Shown here in pieces: positions 35,819 through 43,959 of a stretch of DNA of 64,000 nt. The DNA comes from JAWVFM01 sp963823245. Lineage in GTDB: Bacteria > Actinomycetota > Thermoleophilia > Solirubrobacterales > 70-9. The notes below the pieces were generated by a model. The model did no database searches, was not told the origin of the DNA, and saw only the letters and a list, made by a program, of their open reading frames with translations. A program made the position numbers and the translations under genes. The first letter of the stretch is position 1; each line of letters begins with the position of its first letter. Location: assembly GCA_963823245.1 (NCBI GenBank), contig CAWGKQ010000004.1, positions 248,001 through 312,000 of the forward strand, in the 5' to 3' direction.

Positions 35819-37321
35819 ATGAGCGCACGAGGTGCAGTCGCGGCCGGGCACCCCCTGACCGCCGAGGCGGGCGCGCGGGTCCTTCGCGGCGGCGGCAACG
35901 CGATCGACGCCGCGGTCGCCGCGGTCCTCACCTCGTTCGTCACCGAGAGCCCGCTGACGGGGCTCGGGGCGGGCGGCTTCATGCTCGTCCACACGGCCGA
36001 CGAGGACGTACTGATCGACTTCTTCGTCGGCGTGCCCGGTCGCGGGGACGTCGAGCGCACGTCGGAGCTCGTGCCGGTCGAGATCCTCTTCGACGGCAAC
36101 CCGCAGATCTTCAACATCGGCGCCGCCTCCTGCGGGGTCCCGGGGACGGCTGCGGGGCTCTGGTCGGCGCTCGAGCGGTTCGGCTCGGCTCCGATGCCGG
36201 AGCTCGCGGCTGGGCCGGCCCGCCTCGCGCGCGAAGGAGTCACCGTCAACGAGCAGCAGTCCTACCTGCACGAGCTCCTGACGCCGATCCTCACCGAGTA
36301 CGACGAATGCCGCGCGCTCTATGCCCCCGGCGGCAACATCCTCGGCCAGGGGGACGTGTTCAGCTTCCCGGCGCTTGGTGACGCCCTGGAGCGGTACGCC
36401 AAGGAGGGCCCGGCGTCGATCTACTCCGGCGAGGTCGCGGCGGCCGTCGCGACGCGGGTGCGCGACGGTGGCGGGACCCTGACCGAGGAGGACCTCGCCG
36501 CGTACGAGCCAATCGACCGCGAGCCCGTCCACGCCTTCTTTCGCGGCCGCGACATCCTCTCGAACCCGCCTCCGTCGGCCGGAGGGGTGCTGATCGCGTT
36601 CGCACTCGCCGTGCTGGAGCGCGCGGGGTCCGCGGGAGTCGAGCAGATCGTCGCGGCCATGGAGGAGGCGCAGGCGCTGCGGACGGAGGAGTTCCATCGC
36701 GGCCTCTACGAGGAGGGCTTCGCGGCCGAGCTCCTCCGCGCCGAGCGGATCGGCGCGGCGGCGGACCGCGTCGGGTCGACGACCCACATCTCGGCCCTCG
36801 ACGCCGACGGCAACTGCGCGAGCGTCACCTGCTCGAACGGCACCGGCTCGGGCATCGTCGTCCCGGGCACGGGCGTCCACGTCAACAACATGCTCGGCGA
36901 GGAGGACCTGAACCCGCTCGGCTTCCACACGCTCGAGACCGGCCTTCGCCTGCCCTCGATGATGGCGCCGTCGGTCGTCCTGCGGGACGGCGAGGTGGAG
37001 ATGGTGCTCGGCAGCGGGGGGTCGAACCGGATCCGCTCGGCCATCCTGCAGGCGATCGTGCGGCTGATCGTCAAAGAGGAGTGGGCGCAGGACGCGGTCT
37101 CCGCCCCGCGCGTCCACTTCGAGGCGGGCGTGGTTCAGGCCGAGCCCGGCGTCGACGAGGCGGCGCTGGGCCGTCTCGAGTCGCGCGGCCTTTCCGTCAA
37201 TCGCTGGCAGCGGGAGAATTGGTTCTTCGGCGGTGTGCATGCCGTTGCCCGTGATCCCGAGACCGGCGCCGTCGGCGGCGGCGGCGATCCACGCCGCGGT
37301 GGCGCCGTGGCCGTCGCCTGA
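35819..37321 (+). CDS. ggt: Gamma-glutamyltransferase family protein
   Basis: 500 residues, one chain before self-cleavage. The large-subunit part has AAGHPLTAEAGARVLRGGGN and AIDAAVAAVLTSFVTESPLT plus GLGAGGFMLVH. The catalytic nucleophile is the Thr in RVGSTTHISALDADGNCASV (about residue 321), which becomes the N-terminus of the small subunit. TLETGLRLPSMMAPSVVL and the LGSGGSNRIRSAILQAIV oxyanion region follow. Ntn-hydrolases of this family cleave gamma-glutamyl amides such as glutathione or related thiols. No signal peptide is seen, so it may be cytoplasmic; several actinobacterial relatives have other substrates. Confidence 0.9.
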   Translation: MSARGAVAAGHPLTAEAGARVLRGGGNAIDAAVAAVLTSFVTESPLTGLGAGGFMLVHTADEDVLIDFFVGVPGRGDVERTSELVPVEILFDGNPQIFNIGAASCGVPGTAAGLWSALERFGSAPMPELAAGPARLAREGVTVNEQQSYLHELLTPILTEYDECRALYAPGGNILGQGDVFSFPALGDALERYAKEGPASIYSGEVAAAVATRVRDGGGTLTEEDLAAYEPIDREPVHAFFRGRDILSNPPPSAGGVLIAFALAVLERAGSAGVEQIVAAMEEAQALRTEEFHRGLYEEGFAAELLRAERIGAAADRVGSTTHISALDADGNCASVTCSNGTGSGIVVPGTGVHVNNMLGEEDLNPLGFHTLETGLRLPSMMAPSVVLRDGEVEMVLGSGGSNRIRSAILQAIVRLIVKEEWAQDAVSAPRVHFEAGVVQAEPGVDEAALGRLESRGLSVNRWQRENWFFGGVHAVARDPETGAVGGGGDPRRGGAVAVA

Positions 37322-37357
37322 TCCTCCCGGGGGTCGTAGAGCGGCGACAATGCCTCC

Positions 37358-38479
37358 GTGTCCATCGACTTCGAGAGCGAGGGCCTACTCGAGGGAACGA
37401 GCGGCAAGGCGCGCGTGGCGCGCCTCGGGCTGCTGGAGGAGCTCGCTGACGACGGCGTCCCTCTGGAGGAGCTTCGCCGAGCGGTCGACGAGGAGCGCCT
37501 GGCGCTGCTCCCCGTCGAGCGGTTTCTGGAGGGTGGAGAGCGGCGGTACACGCTCAGGGAGATCGCCGAGGAATCGGGCGTCGACATCGAGCTCTTGATC
37601 CGCCTGCGGCAGGCGATCGCGCTGCCGCGGCCGGACCCCGACGAGCGGCGCGGCACCGACGAGGACCTCGAGGCGGCACGGCGGATGCGCCGGGTGCTCG
37701 ACGCCGGCCTCTCCTCCGAGCCGGTGATCGAGAACTCCCGCGTCCTCGGCCTCGCGATGTCGCAGGTCGCGGCCTCGGCGAACGCGCTGGTTGGCGACGC
37801 GATGCTCCAGGCGGGTGACACCGAGCTGGAGGCGGCGCATCGCTATCTCGACGCGGCGCGCGCGCTACAGCCGATTCTAGGCCCGGCGCTCGTGTGGGCG
37901 GTCAACCTCCACCTCCGAGAGCAGATTCGCCAGTCGGTCCTCTCGAGCTCGCAGCTCGCCGAGGGCCGGCTCGCCGGAGCCCAGGAGGTGACCGCGTGTT
38001 TCGCCGATCTCGTCGACTTCACGCGCCTCGGGCAAAGCGTCGACCACAAGCAGCTCACCGAGGTCACAAACAGGCTGGGTGAGCTCGCCAGAGGCGTCGC
38101 GGACCTGCCAATCCGGCTCGTCAAGATGATCGGCGACGCGGCGATGCTCGTCTCGGCCGACAACGACGCACTGCTCAGCGCGGCCCTCGAGCTCGTCGAG
38201 GCCGCTTCCAGGGAGGGGCAGGGCTTCCCCTCCCTGCGGGCCGGGCTCGCGCGCGGCCAGGCGGTCACGCGCGGGGGCGACTGGTACGGGCACCCGATCA
38301 ACCTCGCGAGCCGCATCACCGACTTCGCGTTCCCGGAGAGCGTCCTCTGCTCGAAGGAGGTCCACGACGCGGCCGGCGACGGCTACACATGGTCGTTCGC
38401 AGGCGAACGCCGCCTGAAGGGGATCGACGGCGGCGTGAAGCTCTTTCGCGCGCGCCCGGCGCAGGCGGGCGGCTCCTAG
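37358..38479 (+). CDS. Class III adenylate cyclase with N-terminal regulatory domain (Rv1264-like)
   Basis: 373 residues. The N-terminal helical part (GLLEELADDGVPLEELRRAV, TLREIAEESGVDIELLIRLR, then SQVAASANALVGDAMLQAGD) matches the autoinhibitory, pH-sensing domain known from mycobacterial Rv1264. The catalytic domain begins at about 205. Metal-binding Asp residues are in VTACFADLVDFTRLGQS and IRLVKMIGDAAMLVS, and the transition-state Asn/Arg pair is in GHPINLASRITDFAFPES. All key residues are present, so it should be active and make cAMP. GTG start. The stop overlaps the stop of the convergent GerW-like gene. Confidence 0.92.
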   Translation: MSIDFESEGLLEGTSGKARVARLGLLEELADDGVPLEELRRAVDEERLALLPVERFLEGGERRYTLREIAEESGVDIELLIRLRQAIALPRPDPDERRGTDEDLEAARRMRRVLDAGLSSEPVIENSRVLGLAMSQVAASANALVGDAMLQAGDTELEAAHRYLDAARALQPILGPALVWAVNLHLREQIRQSVLSSSQLAEGRLAGAQEVTACFADLVDFTRLGQSVDHKQLTEVTNRLGELARGVADLPIRLVKMIGDAAMLVSADNDALLSAALELVEAASREGQGFPSLRAGLARGQAVTRGGDWYGHPINLASRITDFAFPESVLCSKEVHDAAGDGYTWSFAGERRLKGIDGGVKLFRARPAQAGGS

Positions 38480-38880
38480 CGCCGGCGGCGCTTACGCTCG
38501 CGCGCCCACGCGACTGCGCCCTTCGCCGTCGCGCCCGCAAGCCCGCGGGCGAGCGAAACCGGCTCGATGATCCGGCGAAATCGCGTTCCGTCCGGTCCGA
38601 TCTCGATGAAGCCGACCGGCGCGGCGGAGACCCAGCCGCCGAGGCCGCCGCCCTTGCCCTGTCCGCCCTTGGACTCGGCCGGGTCCTCCGCGGCCTCGGC
38701 CGTGCCCCAGCCACCGCCGCCCGCCGCCTCGACGCTCGCGACGGGGATTACGGTGCGGCCGTTGGCCTTGACCGGCTCGCCGTAGCAGAGCCGCGCGCCG
38801 GTGGCCTGAAGCGCCATCTCCCACGGGCTCAGCTCGCGGTCGGCCAGAGAGTCCTCGGCGACTTCGTCGGCGCTCGCCAT
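38476..38880 (-). CDS. GerW/YtfJ-family protein
   Basis: 134 residues. It has the family layout: GEPVKANGRTVIPVASVEAA, a Gly-rich loop (GGGGWGTAEAAEDPAES, GGQGKGGGLGGWVSAAP) and VGFIEIGPDGTRFRRI. GerW was named in Bacillus as a spore germination protein, but the family is common in non-sporulating actinobacteria, so a spore role is not implied. ATG 38880 is taken as the start; an ATG three codons upstream is possible. Basic C-terminus (ARERKRRRR). Confidence 0.78.
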   Translation of the reverse strand: MASADEVAEDSLADRELSPWEMALQATGARLCYGEPVKANGRTVIPVASVEAAGGGGWGTAEAAEDPAESKGGQGKGGGLGGWVSAAPVGFIEIGPDGTRFRRIIEPVSLARGLAGATAKGAVAWARERKRRRR

Positions 38881-38965
38881 CGGCGCCATCCTAAGCCGCC
38901 GCGTAACGCGGCGCGCGTTCGATCGACTTAGCGGCGATTAGGAGGCTCGCGGGACCCTTGCCGAG

Positions 38966-40706
38966 TTGATACTGCTCATTCTCTTCGCGCTCGTCGCCGG
39001 CGCCGGTACGGCTGTGTCGCCGTGCGTGCTGCCCGTGCTGCCCGCGATCCTGTCGGCCGGGCTCACCGGAGGGCGCCGCCGGCCGCTCGGGATCGTCGTG
39101 GGCCTCGCCGTCTCCTTCACCTTCGCCACGGTCGCGCTCGTCTACGTGATCGCGGCGCTCGGGCTTCCGAACGACCTCGCGCGCACCATCGCGATCGTCG
39201 TGCTCGCGGTCTTCGGCGTGACGCTGATGATCCCGCCCCTGGCGGCGCGGGTCGAGGCAGCGACCCAGCGCCTGGTGCCGGCACCGGCACGGCCGGGCAG
39301 CGAGGGCTTCGGCTCGGGAATGCTCGTCGGCGCGAGCCTCGGGTTCGTCTACGCGCCGTGCGCGGGGCCGATCCTCGCAGGGGTCATCACGGTGTCGGCT
39401 GCGCAGGACTTCACCTTCGGCCGCCTGGCCGTTGCCCTCGCCTACTCCATCGGGTCCGCCGCGGTGCTGTATGTGCTGATGATCGGCGGCCGGCGCATCA
39501 CGGACCGCCTGACCGCCTACCGGGGCTGGATCCAGCCCGCGCTCGGCGCGGTGATGGTCGCGGCCGCCGTCGTCATGGCGACGAACCTCGATGTCCGGTT
39601 CGAGGGTGCGATCGCCCGCCACCTGCCCGCCGCGTTCGTCGACCCGACTTCTCGGATCGAGGAGAGCTCGGCGGTCTCGGGGGACCTCGCCGCGCTGCGC
39701 GGGGGCGGCCCGGCCGCGAAGGAGGGCGGCTCGGCCGAGGCGGCGGCCGGCAAGCGCCTGCCGGACCTCGGGGTCGCGCCGGACTTCACCGGCAACCAGA
39801 TGTGGTTCAACACCCCGGGCGGTCGGCCCCTCTCCCTCGGCGGCGATCTGCATGGACATGTGGTCCTCGTCGACTTCTGGACCTATACGTGCGTCAACTG
39901 CATTCGCACCCTCCCGTACCTCGAGGATTGGTACCGCCGCTACCACCGCTACGGGTTCGACATCGTCGGTGTGCACACGCCGGAGTTCCCGTTCGAGCGC
40001 GAGGCGTCGAACGTGGCCGACGCGATCGACCAGTTCGGCCTCACCTATCCCGTCGCACAGGACAACGACTACGCCACCTGGAGCGCGTATCGCAACCAGT
40101 ACTGGCCGGCCGACTACCTGGTCGACGCGCAGGGACAAGTCCGCTACGTCCATTTCGGCGAGGGCGACTACGGCGCCGCGGAGCGCGCGATCCGCGGCCT
40201 GCTGGCGGCCGCCGGGCACCCGCCCGGAGGCGGCATGACGAAGGTCAGGGCACAGCGGGCTTCGCTGGGCGTCCAGACGCCGGAGTCCTACCTCGGCGCG
40301 GCGAAGGCGGACCGGTTCGTCGGCGACCCGATCCGGCTCGGAACCAGCGCCTACCGCGCCGTGGCGCGCGGGTCGCTGGCGCCCAACGCGCTCTCCGTAC
40401 GGCGGCAGGTGGGCCATCAGCCAGGACGCCGCGACGGCTGCTCGCGACGCGACCCTCGAGCTCAACTTCGACGCCCGCCGAGTCTTCCTCGTGCTCGGCT
40501 CGCCCGGTCGAGCGCGGCCGGTGCACGTGCTGCTCGACGGCAGGCCGCTTCCGGATCGGCTCGCCGGCGCCGACGTCCATGGCGGCGTCGCCGAGATCTC
40601 CCGCCAGCGCCTCTACAGCCTCGTCGACCTGCCGGCCGATCAGGCCCACGTGTTGACGCTGCGGTTCGCGCCCGGGGTGTCGGGCTACGCGTTCACGTTC
40701 GGCTGA
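38966..40706 (+). CDS. DipZ-like CcdA-thioredoxin fusion protein, one frameshift
   Basis: TTG start giving LILLILFALVAGAGTAV. The first about 210 residues are a CcdA-type electron-transfer membrane domain: VSPCVLPVLPAILSAGL with the conserved Cys, and FVYAPCAGPILAGVITV with the second. A thioredoxin/TlpA-like domain outside follows, with the redox motif DFWTYTCVNCIRTLPYLEDW. The last part, after an indel near 40405, is a beta-rich module (VFLVLGSPGRARPVHVLLDG) like the carbohydrate-binding domain of mycobacterial DipZ (Rv2874). It should carry reducing power across the membrane to an extracellular target. Confidence 0.9.
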
Positions 40707-40711
40707 GAATA

Positions 40712-40765
40712 CTTGCGGGCGCCTTTGGCGCCCTTACACGCTCGTTTCGGAGCTAGAGCTCCTCA
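40712..40765 (+). repeat. Double-hairpin intergenic repeat element, copy 2
   Basis: CTTGCGGGCGCC-TTT-GGCGCCC, then the joint TTACACGCT, two variable bases, TTTCGG, then GGAGC-TAG-A-GCTCC ending TCA. Relative to copies 1 and 3 the second stem has A in one arm and T in the other, where they have G and C, so the pairing is conserved although the bases changed. It starts 5 bp after the DipZ-like stop, and its last bases are the stop codon of the convergent methyltransferase gene. Confidence 0.88.
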
Positions 40766-41686
40766 ATTCAGACCCGGCTTGCTCGCCGAGAGGACGAGGT
40801 TGTAGAAGAGGCTGGGCGGGAGGCTCGGCTCGAGCACCGCGGAATCGACGCGCTGGAGCGCGAGGTAGCTGCGAAACGCGAACGTCCTCCAGGCAATCGG
40901 AACACCCTCGGGCTCCGCGCTTCCCTCGAGCGAGCGCATGACCCAGCCAAAGGCGTTCGCGAGGAGCTCCTCGCCCCGGATCCGCGGTTCAGTCAGGCCG
41001 GCCGCCTCGACCATCCGGCGCAGGTCGCCCGGGGCGAAGGAGTGGACGTCGACCTCCCACTCGAGCCCGCGGTCGCCGGCGCATTCGGGCGAGCTCACAG
41101 CGCGTGCCTCGGCCCCGAGGGCGCGCCGCCAGATCGGAGCGAGGGTGACCCCGAGCCGCTTCGGGAGGACGGCGAGGCGGTCGCCGTAGCGCGAGGGCTC
41201 GCCGCAGAAGGCCACCACCCCGCCGGGTCGCAGAACTCGCGTGAACTCGCGGAACGCCCGCGCCAGGTCGGGGATGTGATGGAGGACCGCGTGTCCGAAG
41301 ACGAGATCGAAGCTCTCGTCGTCGAACGGCAGCTCCTCGGCCTCGGCGCGCACGGTCCGCGCCTCGAGGCCAAGCGCGCTCGCCGAGGTCGAAAGCGCGC
41401 CGAGCATGCCGTCCGAGATGTCGGTCGCCGTCGCCCTGGAGATCAGCCCCGCCTGCAGCATGTTGAGCGTGAAGTAGCCGGTGCCCGCGCCGATCTCGAG
41501 CGCCTCTTCGAACGCGCCGTCGGGCAGGCGCCCGAGCGCCTTGCGCAGCTTCTCGCTCACCTGGGCCTGGCCGACCTCGCCGAGGTCGATGCCCCACTTG
41601 GCGTCGTAGTCGGTGGCCGCCAGGTCGTGGTAGCGGACGTTTGCGTCCTTGATCTGCTCGGGACTGGCCGTCGGCGCAGCGGGCAT
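40763..41686 (-). CDS. Class I SAM-dependent methyltransferase
   Basis: 307 residues. SAM-binding motif I EEALEIGAGTGYFTLNMLQA (about 66-85), then TDISDGMLGALSTSASALGL, ARTVRAEAEELPFDDESFDL and VFGHAVLHHIPDLARAFREF with RVLRPGGVVAFCGEPSRYGD. The pattern is of Methyltransf_11/UbiE-like small-molecule methyltransferases; the long C-terminal extension (VHSFAPGDLRRMVEAAGLTE and more) is not recognised. The gene is bracketed by inverted copies of the double-hairpin repeat (40712 and 41722). Substrate unknown. Confidence 0.87.
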   Translation of the reverse strand: MPAAPTASPEQIKDANVRYHDLAATDYDAKWGIDLGEVGQAQVSEKLRKALGRLPDGAFEEALEIGAGTGYFTLNMLQAGLISRATATDISDGMLGALSTSASALGLEARTVRAEAEELPFDDESFDLVFGHAVLHHIPDLARAFREFTRVLRPGGVVAFCGEPSRYGDRLAVLPKRLGVTLAPIWRRALGAEARAVSSPECAGDRGLEWEVDVHSFAPGDLRRMVEAAGLTEPRIRGEELLANAFGWVMRSLEGSAEPEGVPIAWRTFAFRSYLALQRVDSAVLEPSLPPSLFYNLVLSASKPGLN

Positions 41687-41721
41687 CGGGCCGACGATCG
41701 TAGCCTTCGCGGATCTGAAGA

Positions 41722-41774
41722 TGAGGGGCTTTGCCCCGAAAGGAGCGTGTAAGGGCGCCGAAGGCGCCCGCAAG
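41722..41774 (-). repeat. Double-hairpin intergenic repeat element, copy 3 (inverted)
   Basis: Read on the minus strand: CTTGCGGGCGCC-TTC-GGCGCCC, TTACACGCT, two variable bases, TTTCGG, GGGGC-AAA-GCCCC, TCA. It matches copy 2 except in the loops, the variable bases and the compensated pair. It ends 2 bp before the ATG of the next methyltransferase gene and leaves no room for a ribosome site there, so it lies within that gene's promoter or 5' region. Confidence 0.88.
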
Positions 41775-41776
41775 TT

Positions 41777-42535
41777 ATGCAGGCTACGTCCAACAGCACC
41801 AGCCGCCCGGCGTCCCCGCCGCTCGAGCTGACGGGGGAGAGGACGCTGCCGGACGTCCCGGCGGAGAACTACTGGTACCGGCGGCATCTCGCCGTGTACG
41901 AGTGGATCGCCGAGCGGGTGGGCGGGCTTCGTGTGGCCGACCTCGCGTGCGGCGAGGGCTACGGGTCGGCCGTCCTCGCCGCGACCGCCGCGGACGTCGT
42001 CGGCGTCGACGCCAACCCCGAGGCCCACGAGCACGCTCGGCTGCGCTACGCGCGGCCCGGACTCACCTTCGAGCGCGGGCTCGTGGAGGACGTGCGTGGC
42101 CCCTACGACGCGATCGTCTTCCTGCAGACGATCGAGCACGTCCCCGACCCCGAGGACCTGTGCCGGCGGATCGCCGCCGCCGCGCCGACGGCGTACATCT
42201 CGACGCCCAACCGCCTTACGCTCGCGCCGCCCGGGGCCGAGCGCTCCGGCAACCCCTGGCACGTTCGCGAGTACACCGCCGTGGAGTACCGCGACCTCCT
42301 GGAGACTCGCTTCGCCGCCGTCGAGGTCCTCGGCCTTCACCACGCACACAAGCTGCGCCTTCACGAGCTCGCTATCCGCGCGGGCTGGGACCGGGTCCAT
42401 CCGGCGCTGCGGCTCACGAAGCCCTTCTACGACCGCTTCGTCCCGGCGATATCGGCCTCGGACTTCCAGCTTCGCACCGCGGAGGAGGCGAGCCTCGATC
42501 GGGCGCTCGACTTCGTCGCCGTCTGCCATGTCTGA
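41777..42535 (+). CDS. SAM-dependent methyltransferase, Rv3030-like
   Basis: 252 residues. ELTGERTLPDVPAENYWYRR at the N-terminus, motif I LRVADLACGEGYGSAVLAAT, then VVGVDANPEAHEHARLRYAR and FLQTIEHVPDPEDLCRRIAA, then ISTPNRLTLAPPGAERSGNP. The ENYWYRRH entry and the following gene order (GH57, GT4) match mycobacterial Rv3030-Rv3031-Rv3032 for methylglucose lipopolysaccharide. It probably methylates a sugar on a glucan. The overlap of 8 bp with the GH57 gene indicates coupling. Confidence 0.87.
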   Translation: MQATSNSTSRPASPPLELTGERTLPDVPAENYWYRRHLAVYEWIAERVGGLRVADLACGEGYGSAVLAATAADVVGVDANPEAHEHARLRYARPGLTFERGLVEDVRGPYDAIVFLQTIEHVPDPEDLCRRIAAAAPTAYISTPNRLTLAPPGAERSGNPWHVREYTAVEYRDLLETRFAAVEVLGLHHAHKLRLHELAIRAGWDRVHPALRLTKPFYDRFVPAISASDFQLRTAEEASLDRALDFVAVCHV

Positions 42536-43952
42536 GCTCGAGCCGCAGAGCGCGGGCGACCTCGCGATCGTCCTGCACTCCCACATGCCCTACGTCGAGG
42601 GGTTCGGCACCTATCCGTTCGGCGAGGAGTGGCTGCTCGATGCGGTCGCGCGCAGCTATCTGCCGGTGCTCGACGCCGCCCAGCGGGTGACGATGACGGT
42701 GACGCCGGTCCTGGCGGACCAGCTCGAGGCCCCGGGTGTCTTCGAGCGCGTCGAGGAGTTCGTGAGGGAGCTGCGGCTCGGCGCCGCGCGGGCCGACGCG
42801 GCGGACGTCCCACGAGAGCTGCGCCCGGCGTGCCTCGCCGAGGCCTCGCGCTACGAATCCGCAGCCAAGCGGATCGAAGACTTGGACGGCGACCTGCTGG
42901 CAGCCTTCGCGGCGCCGGCCCGCGACGGCCGGCTCGCGTTGATGACGTCCACTGCGACGCACGCCGTGCTGCCCCTCTTGGCGACCCGCGCGGGGAGGCG
43001 CCTTCAGGTCGAGGTAGGGATGCGATCGCACCGGCGCCGGTTCGGGGAGCCGGCGGGGTTCTGGCTGCCCGAGTGCGCCTACGAGCCGGGCATCGAGAGC
43101 GCCCTGGCCGCCGCGGGCATCGAGCTCTTCTGCGTCGATCAGAGCGCCCACGAGGTTGGGCTCGCGGCGCTGGCTCCGGCGGCGACGGCGGCCGGCCCGG
43201 TCGCCGCGACGATCGACTGGGAGGCGGTCTCCTGGCTCTGGTCCCTCGACGGCTACCCGTCGGACCCGGCGTACGCCGACTTCCACCGCAAGTCGCTTCG
43301 CGGATGCCGGCCATGGGCGATCGGCGGCGACGCATACGACCCCGACGCGGCCTCCGCGCGCGCTCGGGCACAGGCCTCGGAGTTTCTCGACGCCGTCGCC
43401 GCGAGGCTCGACGCCTTCGCCGCGGAGCGAGGCGAGCGCGGCCTCCTGACCTTCGCGATCGACACCGAGCTGCTCGGGCACTGGTGGTGGGAGGGCCCGG
43501 GCTGGCTCGAGGAGGTGATTCGGCTGGCGCCGGGGCGTCGCGTCAGGATGCTCACGCTTCCCGAGGCCATCGCCGAGCGTGAACCCTCCGAGCGGCCGCT
43601 TCAGCCGTCGAGCTGGGGCGACGGCAAGGACCTTCGGACCTGGGACTCGCCCCCCGTCGCAGACCTCGCCTGGGCCGCGCGCCGGCTCGAGCTGCGCACG
43701 ATCGGCGCCCTCGGCGTCGACGGCATCCCGCAGCCGGCCCGTGAGCGCGCGGTGCGCGAGCTCCTCGCGCTGCAGGCGAGCGACTGGGCGTTTCTCGACG
43801 GCCGCCGGCAGGCGGGCGACTATCCGTATCAGCGCGCGACCGCCCACGCCAGGGGCGTCCTCGACGCCCTAGACTCCGGCGACCCGGTCCCCGACGCACG
43901 CATGCGAAGCCTCGCGCCCGATCTCAGCCTCGTCCCGCTGCTCGAGCCTTGA
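42528..43952 (+). CDS. Glycoside hydrolase family 57 protein (Rv3031-like branching enzyme/amylase)
   Basis: 474 residues. GH57 catalytic domain: LAIVLHSHMPYVEGFGTYPF with the His pair, the nucleophile Glu in FGEPAGFWLPECAYEPGIES and the acid/base Asp in RGLLTFAIDTELLGHWWWEG. The C-terminal helical part (LLALQASDWAFLDGRRQAGD, YPYQRATAHARGVLDALDSG) is the DUF1957-like module typical of branching enzymes. In mycobacteria Rv3031 makes alpha-1,6 branches in methylglucose lipopolysaccharide. Its position between the methyltransferase and the glucosyltransferase supports the same job. Confidence 0.9.
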   Translation: MSELEPQSAGDLAIVLHSHMPYVEGFGTYPFGEEWLLDAVARSYLPVLDAAQRVTMTVTPVLADQLEAPGVFERVEEFVRELRLGAARADAADVPRELRPACLAEASRYESAAKRIEDLDGDLLAAFAAPARDGRLALMTSTATHAVLPLLATRAGRRLQVEVGMRSHRRRFGEPAGFWLPECAYEPGIESALAAAGIELFCVDQSAHEVGLAALAPAATAAGPVAATIDWEAVSWLWSLDGYPSDPAYADFHRKSLRGCRPWAIGGDAYDPDAASARARAQASEFLDAVAARLDAFAAERGERGLLTFAIDTELLGHWWWEGPGWLEEVIRLAPGRRVRMLTLPEAIAEREPSERPLQPSSWGDGKDLRTWDSPPVADLAWAARRLELRTIGALGVDGIPQPARERAVRELLALQASDWAFLDGRRQAGDYPYQRATAHARGVLDALDSGDPVPDARMRSLAPDLSLVPLLEP

Positions 43953-43959
43953 GGCCCGC

